Shown here: positions 1-5,973 of the stretch, one piece after another
Layout of the letters: the number at the start of each line of letters is the position of its first letter
Position numbering within the stretch: the first letter of the stretch is position 1
From: Rubrobacter sp.
Lineage (GTDB): Bacteria > Actinomycetota > Rubrobacteria > Rubrobacterales > Rubrobacteraceae
DNA length: 14,354 nt
Assembly (NCBI GenBank): GCA_016781885.1
Contig: JADDPM010000051.1
Location: 1 to 14,354, forward strand
Reading direction: 5' to 3'
Notes under the pieces: model-generated
Databases searched by the model: none
Told to the model about the DNA's origin: nothing
The model's input: the letters and a program-made list of their open reading frames with translations, nothing else
Program-made: the position numbers and the translations under genes

Positions 1-1
1 G

Positions 2-61
2 GATGAGTACCGGATGCAGGTGACGCCGTATGAGATCCGGAGGTACCTGCCTGTTTTGTAG
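2..61 (+). CDS. C-terminal end of an unidentified protein (5' end outside window)
   Basis: An open frame enters from the left edge and stops at TAG (59-61). It encodes DEYRMQVTPYEIRRYLPVL. The residue mix is protein-like, and a terminator-like hairpin follows 35 nt after the stop, which supports this being the true end of a plus-strand gene. Nineteen residues are too few to assign a family. The stretch could also be a chance open frame. Confidence 0.4.
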   Translation, partial: DEYRMQVTPYEIRRYLPVL

Positions 62-78
62 CTGTCTGCTCTTAGTTA

Positions 79-252
79 TCAGCAGCCAGATTTTGGGGCG
101 CGGACCAAAATGGTTCGCGCCTCTTCTTCATCTAGAGAGTTTTTATAAGCTCCGCAACGCATATGGAGATAGCACCAGTGTTCTTCCAACTCTGCTCTGA
201 GACAGGTGAGGTCGTCGGTGATGTCTACGTCGTAGTGGTTTGTTCGCCTCAT
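79..252 (-). CDS. Doubtful small ORF, 57 residues
   Basis: On the minus strand an ATG at 252 opens a 57-codon frame ending in TGA at 79-81. It begins MRRTNHYDVDITDDL, is acidic in the middle (LRAELEE, DEEEA) and contains four Cys (residues 17, 27, 33, 57). The composition looks more like a real protein than a random GC-rich shadow frame. Against it: I see no Shine-Dalgarno or convincing -10 upstream, and its last codons overlap the plus-strand terminator-like hairpin at 97-121. I do not recognise a family. It may be a real small gene, the remnant of one, or chance. Confidence 0.25.
   Translation of the reverse strand: MRRTNHYDVDITDDLTCLRAELEEHWCYLHMRCGAYKNSLDEEEARTILVRAPKSGC
97..121 (+). terminator. 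Probable rho-independent terminator after the left-edge gene
   Basis: The arms GGCGCGGACCA (97-107) and TGGTTCGCGCC (111-121) pair over 11 bp with one G-U wobble and a 3-nt AAA loop. A pyrimidine-rich tail, CTCTTCTTC, follows on the plus strand. It lies 35 nt beyond the stop of the partial left-edge gene. The tail is not a pure T run, so termination strength is uncertain. Confidence 0.5.
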
Positions 253-359
253 TGAGGGTGGGGATCACCACGCAAAGCTTCATCGGTTGGCGAGTATAAG
301 ACATCCGGCGCCCCCGCTCTTGGGCGGAACCGTGGGCGGGACCATGAGCCCCTTTGCCC

Positions 360-365
360 TATAAT
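360..365 (+). promoter_or_regulatory. Likely -10 element for pepA
   Basis: A perfect TATAAT stands 41 nt before the pepA start in otherwise GC-rich DNA. The -35 position with 17-bp spacing (337-342, CGGGAC) does not resemble TTGACA, so the promoter may depend on an activator or an alternative sigma factor. Transcription would start near 372, giving a leader of about 35 nt that includes the GGAGG at 396-400. Confidence 0.5.
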
Positions 366-406
366 CTACGCGGCCTGAAGAAACGGCGAACGCGAGGAGG
401 CAAGGT

Positions 407-1885
407 TTGATCGGGATCGGCGCGATAGGCGGCCCACTTACAGAGATATCGACTGGGTTGCTGGCGGTCGGCCTCCACAAGGACGAATCTCCTCCCGAGG
501 AGCTAAACGAGGCCGTGTCAATCATCCTTTCGAACGGTGACTTCTCCGGCAAGGACGGCGAGACGGCCCTCGTCTACGCTCCGCAGGGTCTGGCCACTCC
601 TCGATTGTTACTCGTGGGCCTGGGGGACCGCTCCTCCTTCACCCTCGATAAGCTTCGGCGCGCCGCCGCAACCGCCGCAAAGCAAGCCCAGACCCTCAAG
701 CTAGACGACGCGGCCTTCGCACTGCCTGTCTCCGAAAGATCGGCGGCGCGCATCGCCGCCGCCGAAGCCGCGGCCGAAGGTGCTGTCCTCGGCGCATACC
801 GGTTCAACCGACACAAGACGGCTGCCCCGAGCAGTGAACTCGGAACCTTCAACCTCGTCTCCGACGACGAGGATGTCGCAGCCGCCGCACAGACTGGCGC
901 GAGTACAGCGGCGGCGTCCGTCCTCGCCCGGGACCTCGCCAACGAGCCCTCAAACGAGGCGACCCCGGAGTACCTCGCCGGCAAGGCGCGCGAGATAGCC
1001 GAGCGATACGGCATGCAGGCCGATGTCCTCGACCTGGTCGGTATCCAGGATGAGGGGTTAAACGGCCTCGCGACGGTCGGACGCTCCGCCGCCAACGAGC
1101 CGCGGTTCATAGTGCTGGAGCACCGCAGGGGCGGAGAGGAGGCCCCCGTCGTCCTCGTCGGTAAGGCCGTTACCTTTGATTCCGGCGGTATCTCCATAAA
1201 GCCGTCCGGCGGGATGGACGAGATGAAGTATGACATGAGCGGTGGAGCCGCCGTTCTAGGCGCGATGGAGGCCGTGGGCGCCCTGGATCTCGCGCTCAAC
1301 GTAGTCGCCCTCGTCCCGGCCACCGAGAACCTGCCCGCCGGAAACGCCTTCAAGCCCGGCGACGTGCTCAAGCTCCACTCTGGCAAGACCGTCGAGATCG
1401 TCACCACCGACGCCGAGGGACGCCTGATCCTGGCCGACGCCCTCTCCTATGCGAAGCGCTACGAACCTGCCGCCGTCATAGACTGCGCCACCCTCACCGG
1501 AGCGTGCGTCGTGGCTCTGGGCCACCACGCCTCCGGGCTCATGGGCAATGATGAAGCGCTCATCGCCGAGATAGAGAAGGCTGGCGAGGCGGCGGGAGAA
1601 CGCGCCTGGCACCTGCCGCTCTTCGAGGAGTATACCGAACAGACGAAGGGAGAGACCGCCGACCTGAAGAACTCCGGCGGACGTCCCGGCGGCGCGCTTA
1701 CAGCCGGGGCCTTTCTGAAGGAGTTCGTTGATTACCCCTGGGTACACCTGGACATCGCCGGGACCGCCTACGGCAAGTCCAAGAACGCCTACACGCCGAA
1801 GGGCGCATCGGGGACGCCGGCGCGTCTGCTCGTCGAGTTCCTGCGGGGACGAGCGGGAGACCGGGCCGTAGAGGTGACGCGATGA
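407..1885 (+). CDS. pepA: Leucyl aminopeptidase (peptidase family M17, cytosol aminopeptidase)
   Basis: This 492-residue cytosolic metallopeptidase removes N-terminal residues, preferring Leu, from peptides; the length is typical of M17. The C-terminal catalytic domain is clear. By alignment with family members, the two-metal site is K253, D258, D276, D335 and E337, with catalytic K265 and R339. The N-terminal macro-like domain (about residues 1-165) is more divergent, as usual. The family signature NTDAEGRL reads TTDAEGRL here (333-340), so the first Asn is Thr while the metal ligands remain. I chose the TTG start at 407 because GGAGG (396-400) lies 6 nt upstream. The gene opens a tight plus-strand run; its stop overlaps the next start by 4 nt (ATGA). 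Family assignment is secure. Confidence 0.95.
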   Translation: MIGIGAIGGPLTEISTGLLAVGLHKDESPPEELNEAVSIILSNGDFSGKDGETALVYAPQGLATPRLLLVGLGDRSSFTLDKLRRAAATAAKQAQTLKLDDAAFALPVSERSAARIAAAEAAAEGAVLGAYRFNRHKTAAPSSELGTFNLVSDDEDVAAAAQTGASTAAASVLARDLANEPSNEATPEYLAGKAREIAERYGMQADVLDLVGIQDEGLNGLATVGRSAANEPRFIVLEHRRGGEEAPVVLVGKAVTFDSGGISIKPSGGMDEMKYDMSGGAAVLGAMEAVGALDLALNVVALVPATENLPAGNAFKPGDVLKLHSGKTVEIVTTDAEGRLILADALSYAKRYEPAAVIDCATLTGACVVALGHHASGLMGNDEALIAEIEKAGEAAGERAWHLPLFEEYTEQTKGETADLKNSGGRPGGALTAGAFLKEFVDYPWVHLDIAGTAYGKSKNAYTPKGASGTPARLLVEFLRGRAGDRAVEVTR

Positions 1886-2520
1886 TCGTCGAGATGGTAA
1901 CCGTCGGGCCGTTCCAGGAGAACTGCTACATCATCGGAGATCAGTCGGGGACAGGGGCGCTCATAGACCCGGGCGACGAGGCGGCCCGCATCGCGCTCAA
2001 CGTCGAGAGGACGGGGATCGAGATAACAAAGATCATCGTCACCCACGCCCACATAGACCACGTCGGCGCCATAGCCCAACTCGTCGACGAGTACCTCTGC
2101 CCCGTCCTCATGCACGAGGAGGCCGAGGCGATGATGAAGACCCTGCCCCAGCAGGCGATAATGATGGGCATGAGGTTCGGCAGGGTGCCCGCGGTAAACC
2201 GGCACATAACCGACTACGAGACGCTGGAGGTCGGCGGCATCCGGCTCCGCTCTCTGTACACCCCCGGCCACGCGCCGGGGCACCTCGCGTTCTACGCCGA
2301 GGAAGAGGGGATCGTCTTCTCGGGCGACGCGCTCTTCGCCGGGAGCGTCGGCAGGGTAGACCTGCCGGGCGGCAGCATGGACCTCCTGATGCGGAGCATC
2401 TCGGAGAAACTTCTTCCCCTCCCGGACGTCACACGCGTCCTCTCCGGTCACGGCCCCGAGACCAACATCGGCCGCGAGCGGCAGACCAACCCCTTTCTGC
2501 GCGGAGGCGGCGTCCTGTGA
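1882..2520 (+). CDS. Metallo-beta-lactamase-fold hydrolase (glyoxalase II-like, YcbL type)
   Basis: This 212-residue protein carries a complete MBL-fold dinuclear metal site: HAHIDH (H55, H57, D59, H60), H130 in TPGH, D149 in SGDALF, and H190 in SGHGP. The short single-domain layout and the SGDALF and TPGHAPGHL context resemble YcbL-like members of the hydroxyacylglutathione hydrolase superfamily. It lacks the extra C-terminal substrate-binding domain of classical GloB. The likely reaction is thioester or related hydrolysis in the cytosol; the substrate cannot be read from the sequence. Its ATG lies inside the pepA stop (ATGA), with GAGGTG just upstream, and its own stop overlaps the moaB start, so all three are probably translationally coupled. 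Superfamily is certain; the specific substrate is not. Confidence 0.88.
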   Translation: MIVEMVTVGPFQENCYIIGDQSGTGALIDPGDEAARIALNVERTGIEITKIIVTHAHIDHVGAIAQLVDEYLCPVLMHEEAEAMMKTLPQQAIMMGMRFGRVPAVNRHITDYETLEVGGIRLRSLYTPGHAPGHLAFYAEEEGIVFSGDALFAGSVGRVDLPGGSMDLLMRSISEKLLPLPDVTRVLSGHGPETNIGRERQTNPFLRGGGVL

Positions 2521-3056
2521 GCGAGAGCGCCCGGAAGCACAGGGAGGCGTCGCCGGAGAAGATACGGGTTGCCGTACTCACCGTAAGCGACACCCGCACC
2601 CCCGAGACCGACACCGGCGGCAACGTCATGGTCGAACTCATGCGGGAGGCCGGGCACGAGATCCCCCGCCGCGAGATCGTGCAGGACGACGTCCCCCGTA
2701 TACAGGAGATCCTGCAAGGTTTCCTCGCCGACGAGGACGTGGACGCCGTAATTACCACCGGCGGGACCGGTATCTCGGGCCGGGACACTACCTACGAGGT
2801 CGTCAGCCGCCTCATTGATAAGAGGCTCGACGGTTTCGGCGAACTCTTCAGGATGCTCTCCTACGAGGAGATCGGCGCGGCGGCGATGCTGAGCCGCGCG
2901 GTCGCGGGCTCGGTTAAGACCGCTTCTGGCTCGAAGTTCGTCGCCTGCCTTCCCGGCTCGTCGAACGCGGTGCGTCTCGCGATGGAGAAGTTGCTCGTCC
3001 CGGAGATGCCGCACGTCGTCTTCGAGCTACGCAAGCACAGGACGGAGGCCCGTTAG
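2517..3056 (+). CDS. moaB: MoaB/MogA-family molybdenum cofactor biosynthesis protein
   Basis: This 179-residue protein belongs to the MoCF-binding family, whose MogA-type members adenylylate molybdopterin before molybdate insertion. Visible motifs are VSDTR (23-27), the glycine-rich TTGGTGISGRD (80-90), the FRMLSYEEIG segment (111-120) and LPGSSNAVRLAMEKLL (145-160). The C-terminal LPGSSNA segment fits MoaB better than E. coli MogA. The GTG start at 2517 overlaps the preceding TGA (GTGA). No other molybdopterin genes or molybdoenzymes are in view, so its partners must lie elsewhere. The link to pepA and the MBL hydrolase is positional only. Family is secure; MoaB versus MogA naming is less so. 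Confidence 0.88.
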   Translation: MSESARKHREASPEKIRVAVLTVSDTRTPETDTGGNVMVELMREAGHEIPRREIVQDDVPRIQEILQGFLADEDVDAVITTGGTGISGRDTTYEVVSRLIDKRLDGFGELFRMLSYEEIGAAAMLSRAVAGSVKTASGSKFVACLPGSSNAVRLAMEKLLVPEMPHVVFELRKHRTEAR

Positions 3057-3060
3057 TTAG

Positions 3061-3321
3061 ATGCAACGCGAACCCCTCTCCCCCGAGCTGGACAACCTCT
3101 GGCGCATGCTATGGGAGGAGTGGCAGGACAACGATGAGGAGGACGTCGTCCTCGACTCTAAAAAACTAGCTGAGATAGAGGCCAGGGTCCCCGAGCTCCA
3201 GGGCCGCATAAAGACCGCGCTGGCTTACCTCCAGCGCGCCTACTACATTCAATACCGCTCGGGGGTGGGCTCCGAGGGCATCGAGCCGATCCTCTACGAC
3301 GTCTACGAGCCCAGGAGCTAG
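3061..3321 (+). CDS. Hypothetical 86-residue protein
   Basis: I do not recognise a family. The product is acidic and probably helical in its N-terminal two thirds. It contains LWRMLWEEWQDNDEED (13-28), then a KLAEIEARVPELQGRIKTAL stretch (35-54), and ends in an aromatic-rich region with YYIQY. There is no signal peptide or membrane segment. GGAGG at 3044-3048 precedes the ATG by 12 nt, partly inside the moaB coding end, and only 4 nt separate the moaB stop from this start. A coherent frame, a ribosome binding site and tight spacing support a real gene co-transcribed with its neighbours. Confidence 0.72.
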   Translation: MQREPLSPELDNLWRMLWEEWQDNDEEDVVLDSKKLAEIEARVPELQGRIKTALAYLQRAYYIQYRSGVGSEGIEPILYDVYEPRS

Positions 3322-3338
3322 CACCGGGCATCATCCGC

Positions 3339-4163
3339 TTGAAGACCTTCGCAGCCCGACACCCCATGGTCTTCTCCTCGCTGCTCGCTCTGGCGCTCTT
3401 CGGCCTCACGTTCGCCAGCCGGGCCGCCCTGCCGACCTACGTGGTCCCGACCGTGGAGAACCTCCCGGCCGAGTTGGTGAGACAGCCAAACCAAGGGGAG
3501 GAGGTCATCGCAGACCTCATAAGTTCCGAGAACCTCTATGGGTTGTTGTCAGCCCTGCTCGCCGTAGTACTGCTTACAAGGCTCGGCTGGTGGCGCGAGG
3601 CGGGCTTCGACTGGCCTTCGCGTGTGAGGAATCTGCATCTGCTCCTCTTCCCATCACTCGTCTGCGCGCTCTCCTTCCTGGGCGGCGCGGGTGCGCGGGG
3701 ACCGGCCCTGTTTGCCTCGGCGCTCCTGAGCATAATCGTCGCCGTGTTCACCGAAGAGGCGCTCTATCGGGGTATCTTCTGGAGGGCGCTGGCGCCCAAA
3801 GGAGTAGTGCGGGCCATGGTAACGACGTCGTTGCTTTCCGGCGCGCTGTTTCTGGCCGGATCCGCGCCGACGGCTCCGTGGCCGGAGACCGTATATCTCT
3901 CTGTGCTGACCTTCTGCGCCGGGTTTACCTACGCGGCGCTGCGTTGGAGGACGGCCTCGATCTGGCCGCCCATCCTACTCCACCTCGCCCTTGGCCTCTC
4001 CGCCGAGTTCTCCACCCCCGAGACCGTCCCATACCTGAGTTTGCTGCTCGTCCTCGCCACCACTCTAGGCTTCGTCGGTTACGGCCTGCTCCTGCTGCGC
4101 AATCCCCACAAGCGCGCTGACGGCGCCCTGACAACCCAAGAAGGACCGTCCCAGGTGAGATAA
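3339..4163 (+). CDS. CPBP-family intramembrane metalloprotease homologue (CAAX protease-like), incomplete catalytic motifs
   Basis: This 274-residue polytopic membrane protein has hydrophobic segments near residues 11-28, 67-82, 100-117, 123-138, 160-173, 185-200, 209-222 and 231-253. The first CPBP motif, EExxxR, is present as E139, E140 and R144 (TEEALYRG). The second motif, usually FxxxH, appears as F171-LAG-S175, and no His lies nearby. The third motif has H215 (ILLHLALG), but the usual Asn four residues on is Gly219. The fold is therefore kept while proteolytic activity is doubtful. I use the TTG at 3339, which keeps the first hydrophobic segment behind a short basic N terminus; ATG at 3366 is an alternative, and neither has a strong Shine-Dalgarno. 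It closes the pepA run, 17 nt after the 86-residue ORF. Confidence 0.75.
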   Translation: MKTFAARHPMVFSSLLALALFGLTFASRAALPTYVVPTVENLPAELVRQPNQGEEVIADLISSENLYGLLSALLAVVLLTRLGWWREAGFDWPSRVRNLHLLLFPSLVCALSFLGGAGARGPALFASALLSIIVAVFTEEALYRGIFWRALAPKGVVRAMVTTSLLSGALFLAGSAPTAPWPETVYLSVLTFCAGFTYAALRWRTASIWPPILLHLALGLSAEFSTPETVPYLSLLLVLATTLGFVGYGLLLLRNPHKRADGALTTQEGPSQVR

Positions 4164-4205
4164 AGCTCCACCCTATCGAGGAGTCGTCGAAGAGACCCCA
4201 AACCA

Positions 4206-4218
4206 ACTTATCATAAGT
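4206..4218. repeat. Short AT-rich inverted repeat in the convergent spacer
   Basis: ACTTAT and ATAAGT form a perfect 6-bp inverted repeat around a single C, in the 244-nt spacer between the convergent CPBP and sortase genes. It is conspicuously AT-rich for this DNA and resembles a small protein-binding palindrome. No promoter or gene start is near, so a regulatory role is only a possibility. Confidence 0.3.
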
Positions 4219-4359
4219 ACCAACGCCCTCCATCTTATTGTCCCGTAAGCCCCCGGAGAGGCGAGTAAGTAGAGTCCCCCTTGCCACTTCTCCCCACCTT
4301 TGGTCCTATGTTCGCTAGCCCCCGGCAAGCATTACAAGTCGCCCCAGGCCAAACGAAAA

Positions 4360-4385
4360 GGGGGACGCTTCTAACAGCGTCCCCC
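4360..4385. terminator. Strong rho-independent terminator, probably bidirectional
   Basis: GGGGGACGCT (4360-4369) and AGCGTCCCCC (4376-4385) form a perfect 10-bp GC-rich stem with a 6-nt loop. On the minus strand the stem is followed by CTTTTCGTTT, and on the plus strand by TCTTTACATTTA. It lies 22 nt after the sortase stop (minus) and 196 nt after the CPBP gene (plus), so it can end both convergent transcripts. Confidence 0.8.
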
Positions 4386-4407
4386 TCTTTACATTTATAC
4401 GGCGCCG

Positions 4408-5250
4408 CTAGACGCGCACGGCGCGGACGATCAGGCGCCCCGACTCAGGCCCCGACTCCATGAGCCTAGGACCTATGGTCCACCAGTCGTCGGGGGTCTC
4501 GGTGCAAACCTGCAGCGAAACCATGTCGCTTCCGGTCGGAGCCGTTACCCACACGTCATACGGCGTTACGGCAAATACTTCGCTTACCTGGTAGTTGTAC
4601 ACCTTGCCATTGGAGTCCGTGAGGCTAACCGCGTCCCCAGCCGCCATGGAGGGCAGGCTGTAGAAGATGCGGTCGCTGGGGGTACCAGGGAAGCCGACGC
4701 GGTGACCGGCGATATAGGTGTTGGAGCCCGGCACCCATGGAGCTCCTGCTACCAACTGCGTGCCCGTCTCGAGAGCCGCCTCGCCCCCGGCTACGGTAGC
4801 GCCGGAGATACCAAGCTTTGGGACACTCAGGTACATTGTGGGATCGCTCGGCGTCACGGGCGCGGACTCGTCTTCCGGCAGCCCGTCCTCGGTCGGGAGT
4901 TCCTCGTCGAGGGCAGGCTCCGCGAGGAGGGCAGCCTCCTCCTGAGCGGCCTCGGCCTCCGCGGCTTCTTCCTCGTCGTCGGACTCCTGTGCCTCGGCGG
5001 TCTCCTTAGCGGCCTTTTCGGCCGCTTCCTCCGCAGCCTCGTCGGATACCGGCTCCGGTGCCTCCGCCCCGGTCGGGTTCTCGGCCCGCTGCACGCTCTC
5101 CACGTCCGCCCGCAGCGTGCTGTCTATTATCGAGCTTCCCCCCATATAAGCCAACGACCCGAGCGCCAGGACTACAAGCGCCGCAAATACGTAGAACCCC
5201 GTACGCTGACTATTTCTCGCTCTTCTTTTATTCCTTCTTCCGTATGCCAT
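4408..5250 (-). CDS. Class E-like sortase (membrane-anchored transpeptidase)
   Basis: This 280-residue protein has a very basic N terminus (GRRNKRRARN), one membrane segment (about 18-37), then a long acidic Ala/Glu-rich linker (about 50-135) and a C-terminal sortase domain. Sortases cleave a sorting signal and attach proteins to the cell wall outside the membrane. The catalytic triad is visible: H183 in TYIAGH, C249, and R272 in the terminal GRLIVRAV strand. The Cys motif is SLQVC rather than the usual TLxTC. No pilin, LPxTG-type protein or second sortase is in the window, so it may act as a housekeeping enzyme. The ATG at 5250 has no Shine-Dalgarno, but a TATTAT -10 lies 7 nt away, suggesting a leaderless mRNA. 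Superfamily is secure; class E is inferred from the actinobacterial-style layout. Confidence 0.85.
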   Translation of the reverse strand: MAYGRRNKRRARNSQRTGFYVFAALVVLALGSLAYMGGSSIIDSTLRADVESVQRAENPTGAEAPEPVSDEAAEEAAEKAAKETAEAQESDDEEEAAEAEAAQEEAALLAEPALDEELPTEDGLPEDESAPVTPSDPTMYLSVPKLGISGATVAGGEAALETGTQLVAGAPWVPGSNTYIAGHRVGFPGTPSDRIFYSLPSMAAGDAVSLTDSNGKVYNYQVSEVFAVTPYDVWVTAPTGSDMVSLQVCTETPDDWWTIGPRLMESGPESGRLIVRAVRV

Positions 5251-5257
5251 AACCGAG

Positions 5258-5263
5258 ATAATA
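5258..5263 (-). promoter_or_regulatory. Extended -10 element of the sortase gene; leaderless start predicted
   Basis: Reading the minus strand, TGGTATTAT forms an extended -10 (TG-n-TATTAT), with the -10 hexamer ending 7 nt before the sortase ATG. A TTCACC sequence 18 nt further upstream is a fair -35. This geometry places the transcription start at or next to the ATG, matching the absence of a ribosome binding site. Confidence 0.55.
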
Positions 5264-5315
5264 CCAGAGCAGTACCAGATTGGTGAACCTTTTTTACACT
5301 CTTTTTTTAAGATTT

Positions 5316-5948
5316 ATGAAAATCGATCGAGTGGGAGTTCGCGCACAAGCCGCGTTCTGCAGAGACGGTAGCATTCTCTGCGTGGAGGCGTTGGAGGAAC
5401 ATCGGGAGCGGGTGCGGGCCTGCTCGAGCTGCTTCCCTTCGGGAGACAACGCGCCGGTCGTGGACCTGCCTAAGCGGGCCGGCATCCTCCTCGTCGGACA
5501 GGCGCCGGGAACGACGGAGGTGACGACCCGGCTGCCGTTCACCGGGCCGTCCGGAAAGAGGCTCATGGCCTGGTTAGAGCAAGCCGGCGTCTCGCGTGAA
5601 GAGGCATACCTCTCGGCGTTGTGCCGCTGCTTCCCGGGCAAAGCCAGAGGCGGTGGCGATAAGGTACCTTCGCGCGCCATGATCCGGAACTGCCGCCCGC
5701 ACCTCTCACGCGAGCTGGCGCTTCTCCGGCCAGGGACGATAGTGCCGGTCGGAGGACTCGCCATAAAGGAGCTTCTAGGCATCGAGCGGCTCTCGGAAGC
5801 CGTAGGCGAGACGTTCCGGCGCGATGGAGTAGTATATGTCCCCCTGCCGCACCCTTCGGGGGCCTCGACGTGGCTCAACGCTCGGGAGAACAAAGAACGC
5901 CTCGTCCGGGCGCTCGCGGCTCTGGGCCGGGCGGCCGCCCTCCGGTAA
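5316..5948 (+). CDS. Uracil-DNA glycosylase-superfamily protein, Fe-S (family 4-like)
   Basis: The protein resembles family 4 (UDGa) enzymes that excise uracil from DNA in base excision repair. With the ATG at 5316 it has 210 residues. Motif 1 is GQAPG (61-65) followed by LPFTGPSGKRL; motif 2 is HPSG (178-181). Four Cys (36, 39, 105, 126) show the CxxC...C...C spacing of the family's [4Fe-4S] cluster. Family 4 usually has GEAPG, so Gln replaces the Glu that family studies implicate in catalysis; activity or specificity may differ. The start is uncertain: TTG at 5280 lies in the divergent promoter region, and GTG at 5382 or TTG at 5391 would still keep all four Cys. None has a good ribosome binding site. 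The ABC transporter genes follow after 25 nt, and a shared transcript is likely. Confidence 0.82.
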   Translation: MKIDRVGVRAQAAFCRDGSILCVEALEEHRERVRACSSCFPSGDNAPVVDLPKRAGILLVGQAPGTTEVTTRLPFTGPSGKRLMAWLEQAGVSREEAYLSALCRCFPGKARGGGDKVPSRAMIRNCRPHLSRELALLRPGTIVPVGGLAIKELLGIERLSEAVGETFRRDGVVYVPLPHPSGASTWLNARENKERLVRALAALGRAAALR

Positions 5949-5973
5949 GGCAAGTAACGGGAGCTGTAGACGC

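Larger units (their letters stand above)
62..406. other. Intergenic region upstream of pepA
   Basis: These 345 bases hold no convincing long gene. They contain the hairpin at 97-121, the doubtful minus-strand ORF at 79-252, and the pepA promoter and ribosome binding site near 360-400. The stretch is visibly more AT-rich (for example near 130-180) than the coding DNA that follows. I see no tRNA or riboswitch fold in it. Confidence 0.5.

Noticed and set aside
574..1407. Long open frame on the minus strand (277 residues)
   Set aside because: It is antisense to pepA, is rich in Ser/Arg/Ala in the way GC-rich shadow frames are, and shows no domain.
4281..4463. 60-residue plus-strand frame in the convergent spacer
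   Set aside because: It runs through the strong terminator hairpin and into the antisense of the sortase gene.
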